A stretch of 64,000 nucleotides of DNA, taken from NCBI RefSeq assembly GCF_000803645.1, contig NZ_CP009122.1:2456501-2520500 (forward strand), given 5' to 3'. The notes below the pieces were generated by a model. That model worked only from the letters and a program-made list of their open reading frames with translations. It was not told where the DNA came from and ran no database searches. The translations under genes were made by a program, and so were the position numbers. Origin of the DNA: Sphingopyxis fribergensis (GTDB lineage: Bacteria; Pseudomonadota; Alphaproteobacteria; Sphingomonadales; Sphingomonadaceae). The stretch's first letter is position 1; the number at the start of each line of letters is the position of its first letter. Below are positions 62,045 to 64,000 of the stretch, one piece after another.

Positions 62045-62396
62045 AGCTATAACCCGCCCAGAGCAGTGCCGCGCCGACCAATAGGCCGGCGAGAGTGAGG
62101 ATGCGCGTCCAGCGCGGCGTGCACACGCCGTCCGGGCCGCAGCGCATGGCGGCGAGTTGCTGGCGCAATAGCAGCGCGGCGCCGGCGACGAGGCATAATG
62201 CGCCGATCACGAGGAGCGGCGTGCGATAGGGCGCGGAGACGACGGCCACGCCGCTGAGCCAGGCCGCGCCGATGCCGGCGGATGCCAAGAGGATCGGCAG
62301 TGCGCAGCAGGCAGCGACGCCGAACGCGGCGGCGATCCCCGCCAGGGTAAGCGCGGCGGTACTTATCCCCTTGGGCGGGCTTGGTGTCTGGGTCAC
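62037..62396 (-). CDS. merT: Mercuric ion transporter MerT
   Basis: 119 residues, three helices. Cys30-Cys31 lie in the first helix (AACCALPILL), and a cytoplasmic loop has MRCGPDGVC (Cys86, Cys92), the two pairs that move Hg(II) through the inner membrane. Length matches MerT. Start GTG 62396 with AAGGAG about 7 nt before. No merP periplasmic binding protein follows; the GDCCVxC gene comes next. Confidence 0.87.
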   Translation of the reverse strand: MTQTPSPPKGISTAALTLAGIAAAFGVAACCALPILLASAGIGAAWLSGVAVVSAPYRTPLLVIGALCLVAGAALLLRQQLAAMRCGPDGVCTPRWTRILTLAGLLVGAALLWAGYSYV

Positions 62397-62425
62397 GGGC
62401 GACTCCTTGTGGCGGGCATGCAGCT

Positions 62426-62456
62426 ATCCTACCATCTGTAGCGACTACAGACTCAA
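62426..62456 (-). promoter_or_regulatory. merT promoter-operator, MerR-type with 19-bp spacer
   Basis: On the minus strand -35 TTGAGT (62456-62451) and -10 TAGGAT (62431-62426) are separated by 19 bp. The spacer holds a dyad CTGTAG-TCG-CTACAG at 62436-62450, the MerR operator position. The long spacer is the hallmark of promoters that MerR untwists. Confidence 0.85.
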
Positions 62457-62470
62457 GAGGTATTTTGAAG

Positions 62471-62887
62471 ATGGCCGCAACCGCCGCGATCCAGATCGGC
62501 GAACTCTCGCGCCGTACCAGCTGCAACATCGAGACGATCCGCTATTACGAGCGGATCGGGCTGCTGCCCGTTCCGCCGCGGCGGGGCCGTTACCGCAGCT
62601 ACGGTCGGGAGGACGTGGCTCGCCTGGGCTTCGTGCGCCGTGCGAGGGAGCTGGGCTTCACCCTTGACGAGGTGCGCGCCTTGCTCGGACTCGCGGCCGG
62701 CGGCCAGGCCTCCTGCACCGAAGTCCGCGAGCTCGCGGCGTCGCATCTGCAGGATGTGCGCGCGCGGATCGCGGACCTCAGGCGGATGGAACGGGTTCTG
62801 GCAGACTCGGTGCGAGCCTGCGATGCCGGTCAGGATCCGGGCTGTCCGCTGCTTGATGCGCTCGGCGCCGAGGTGCGGGCCGCGTGA
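62471..62887 (+). CDS. merR: Mercury-responsive regulator MerR
   Basis: 138 residues. HTH: IQIGELSRRTSCNIETIRYYERIGLLP, then the dimerisation helix and Hg-binding cysteines at about 82 (SCTEVREL), 117 (RACDAG) and 125 (PGCPLLDAL), the spacing of Tn21 MerR. Represses and, with Hg(II), activates the divergent mer operon by untwisting the 19-bp-spacer promoter. ATG 62471 is preferred because it gives the usual N-terminus; an in-frame extension to 62381 overlaps merT. Confidence 0.9.
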   Translation: MAATAAIQIGELSRRTSCNIETIRYYERIGLLPVPPRRGRYRSYGREDVARLGFVRRARELGFTLDEVRALLGLAAGGQASCTEVRELAASHLQDVRARIADLRRMERVLADSVRACDAGQDPGCPLLDALGAEVRAA

Positions 62888-62890
62888 GCG

Positions 62891-63760
62891 TCACGGCTGC
62901 TGGGCGTGCATCCAATCGGCCGCCGCCTGCGCCTTGCTGGCCGCAGTGAAGATCGCGCGGCTGTCGTTCTTCAGCACCTGAAGCCAGGAGGCGATATAGG
63001 CGGCATGATCGGGACGCGGATCGTGCGCGATGCCGAGGTCGGCAAGCAGGAACGAGGCGGTCAGCTCGGCGGTCGCTTCCTCCATCGCGAGCGCGTCCTT
63101 GGTCCACCTGGCGCTGAAATCCCGGTCGAGCCGATGCGCCGCGCCGCTGGCATGGGCACACTCGTGGATATGGGTGCCGTAGAATCCATGCGCGCTACGG
63201 AAGGTTGCGAAGTGCGGCATGTAGATGCGGTCTTCGCCGAGATGGTAATAGGCGCTGCTCGACCCGTAGACCGTGTCGATACCGAGCGCGGCGATGAAGG
63301 CCTCGGCGGCCGCAAGGCGCTCGCTCTCGGGCAGGACCGGCCCGGGCTCGGGCGCGTAGCCGTCGACCTGATCGGCGTTGAACAGGCTGAACGCCCGGGC
63401 GAAGAGCCGCCGTCCCTTGCCGCCATCTTCGTCATCCTGCTCGTCGTCGCGCCGGCTGATCTCCTTCCAGAGGACGCCGAGGCTGGCCTGCTCGCCCTTG
63501 CGGACCTGGGCGCCGCGGTCCTGCCACTGACGATAAGTGCCCCAGACCCCGCTCGCATAGCCGCCGCCATAGGCCGCCGCCCAGAGCGACACCGTGTTGA
63601 TGCCGCGATAGGGCTTGCCGCTGGCGATGTTGGTCGGCCGGGTGACATCGGCGCCGCTGTGATGCCATGGCATGCGCCAGTTGCCCGTACCGGCTTCGAT
63701 CGCTGCAAGGATCGCCTCGGTGACCCGAGTATAGACGTCGGCTCGTACCTGAGTTGGCAT
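62891..63760 (-). CDS. ArdC family zincin antirestriction/ssDNA-binding protein, intact
   Basis: 289 residues. N-terminal ArdC ssDNA-binding domain (VYTRVTEAILAAIEAGTGNWRMPWH, RPTNIASGKPYRGINTVSLW) and a C-terminal zincin-like metallopeptidase domain with the zinc site HIHECAHASG followed by HRLDRD and a final Glu-containing helix. ArdC proteins are linked to plasmid entry, protecting incoming ssDNA from restriction. It ends 3 bp before merR's stop on the other strand. Intact relative of the fragment at 59131-59328. Confidence 0.87.
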   Translation of the reverse strand: MPTQVRADVYTRVTEAILAAIEAGTGNWRMPWHHSGADVTRPTNIASGKPYRGINTVSLWAAAYGGGYASGVWGTYRQWQDRGAQVRKGEQASLGVLWKEISRRDDEQDDEDGGKGRRLFARAFSLFNADQVDGYAPEPGPVLPESERLAAAEAFIAALGIDTVYGSSSAYYHLGEDRIYMPHFATFRSAHGFYGTHIHECAHASGAAHRLDRDFSARWTKDALAMEEATAELTASFLLADLGIAHDPRPDHAAYIASWLQVLKNDSRAIFTAASKAQAAADWMHAQQP

Positions 63761-63915
63761 GATCTGAACTCCGCTTGCCCGTCGGGGGCCATCCCCGGCG
63801 GCGGAGCTCGACTAGCGCCGGGCACAAGCGCGGTTGCGCACCCGTAGGGCCGCAGCGAAGCGGAGGACGGCAACGCCGTTGCGCCAGCGCGCCGACCGGC
63901 GCAGAGCTTCCGCCG

Positions 63916-63999
63916 TCAGCCGGGGTTGGCCTCCGGCGGCGCGGGGCCGATGGCGTCGATCACGGTAGTGAGCCGGTTGATCTCGGTGGCGAGTGCATG
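63916..63999 (-). CDS. C-terminal end of a gene continuing beyond the window
   Basis: The minus strand is open from 63999 to the TGA at 63916-63918, giving HALATEINRLTTVIDAIGPA...PG (27 residues). Amino-acid use fits a coding end. No family can be assigned from so little. The 155 bases between it and the ArdC start contain GC-rich inverted repeats only. Confidence 0.45.
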   Translation of the reverse strand, partial: HALATEINRLTTVIDAIGPAPPEANPG

Positions 64000-64000
64000 G

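Overview
The window looks like a piece of a GC-rich alphaproteobacterial genome of the Sphingomonadales (Sphingopyxis/Sphingomonas-like). The grounds are PEP-CTERM anchors of the VPEPATWAMM-GFG type, an exosortase of the XrtV class with its small accessory protein, a SciP/DUF1153 regulator and a Ti-type (TraA) mobilisation module. No rRNA gene, complete tRNA gene or CRISPR array was seen.

Layout. 0-1.5 kb: end of a histidine phosphatase and an NAD(P)H-hydrate dehydratase. 1.5-3.7 kb: tandem tRNA-3'-end-like repeats beside a serine recombinase with an unusual repeat tail. 4.4-9.2 kb: two paralogous PilZ-XRE regulators around a PEP-CTERM protein, an acyltransferase and an FkbM methyltransferase. 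9.7-14.2 kb: two more PEP-CTERM proteins and three cell-wall proteins (L,D-transpeptidase, CAP protein, SleB hydrolase). 14.4-40.7 kb: a large exopolysaccharide locus with exosortase (xrtV, EpsI, EpsD-like), export machinery (Wza-like, outer-membrane barrel, Wzz-like, BY-kinase), flippase, two ligase/polymerase-like proteins, an initiating glycosyl-phosphotransferase, six glycosyltransferases, UDP-xylose synthase, a beta-propeller protein, the XrtV accessory protein and galU. 41.3-43.4 kb: two further PEP-CTERM proteins. 43.4-52.5 kb: gene-poor DNA, a second FkbM enzyme, hypothetical proteins, a secreted CHAT protein, SciP and a glycine-zipper protein. 52.7-64 kb: a mobile region with DUF6118, relaxase TraA, a predicted oriT, TraC/TraD, an Excalibur protein, MucR, a MNT-HEPN fusion and a mercury/organomercurial resistance island lying between a truncated and an intact ArdC gene.

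How the parts fit. The locus should build, flip, polymerise and export a heteropolysaccharide while XrtV processes PEP-CTERM proteins for the envelope. The most striking non-coding signal is a 15-bp imperfect dyad, GTNTC-N5-GGGAC, found upstream of four of the five PEP-CTERM genes and in the intergenic region before xrtV. It looks like an operator tying the scattered substrate genes to their sorting enzyme. The two PilZ-XRE proteins are candidate readers of it, by inference only. The mer island has its own MerR-type promoter with a 19-bp spacer, but its reductase lacks the C-terminal cysteine pair of classical MerA.
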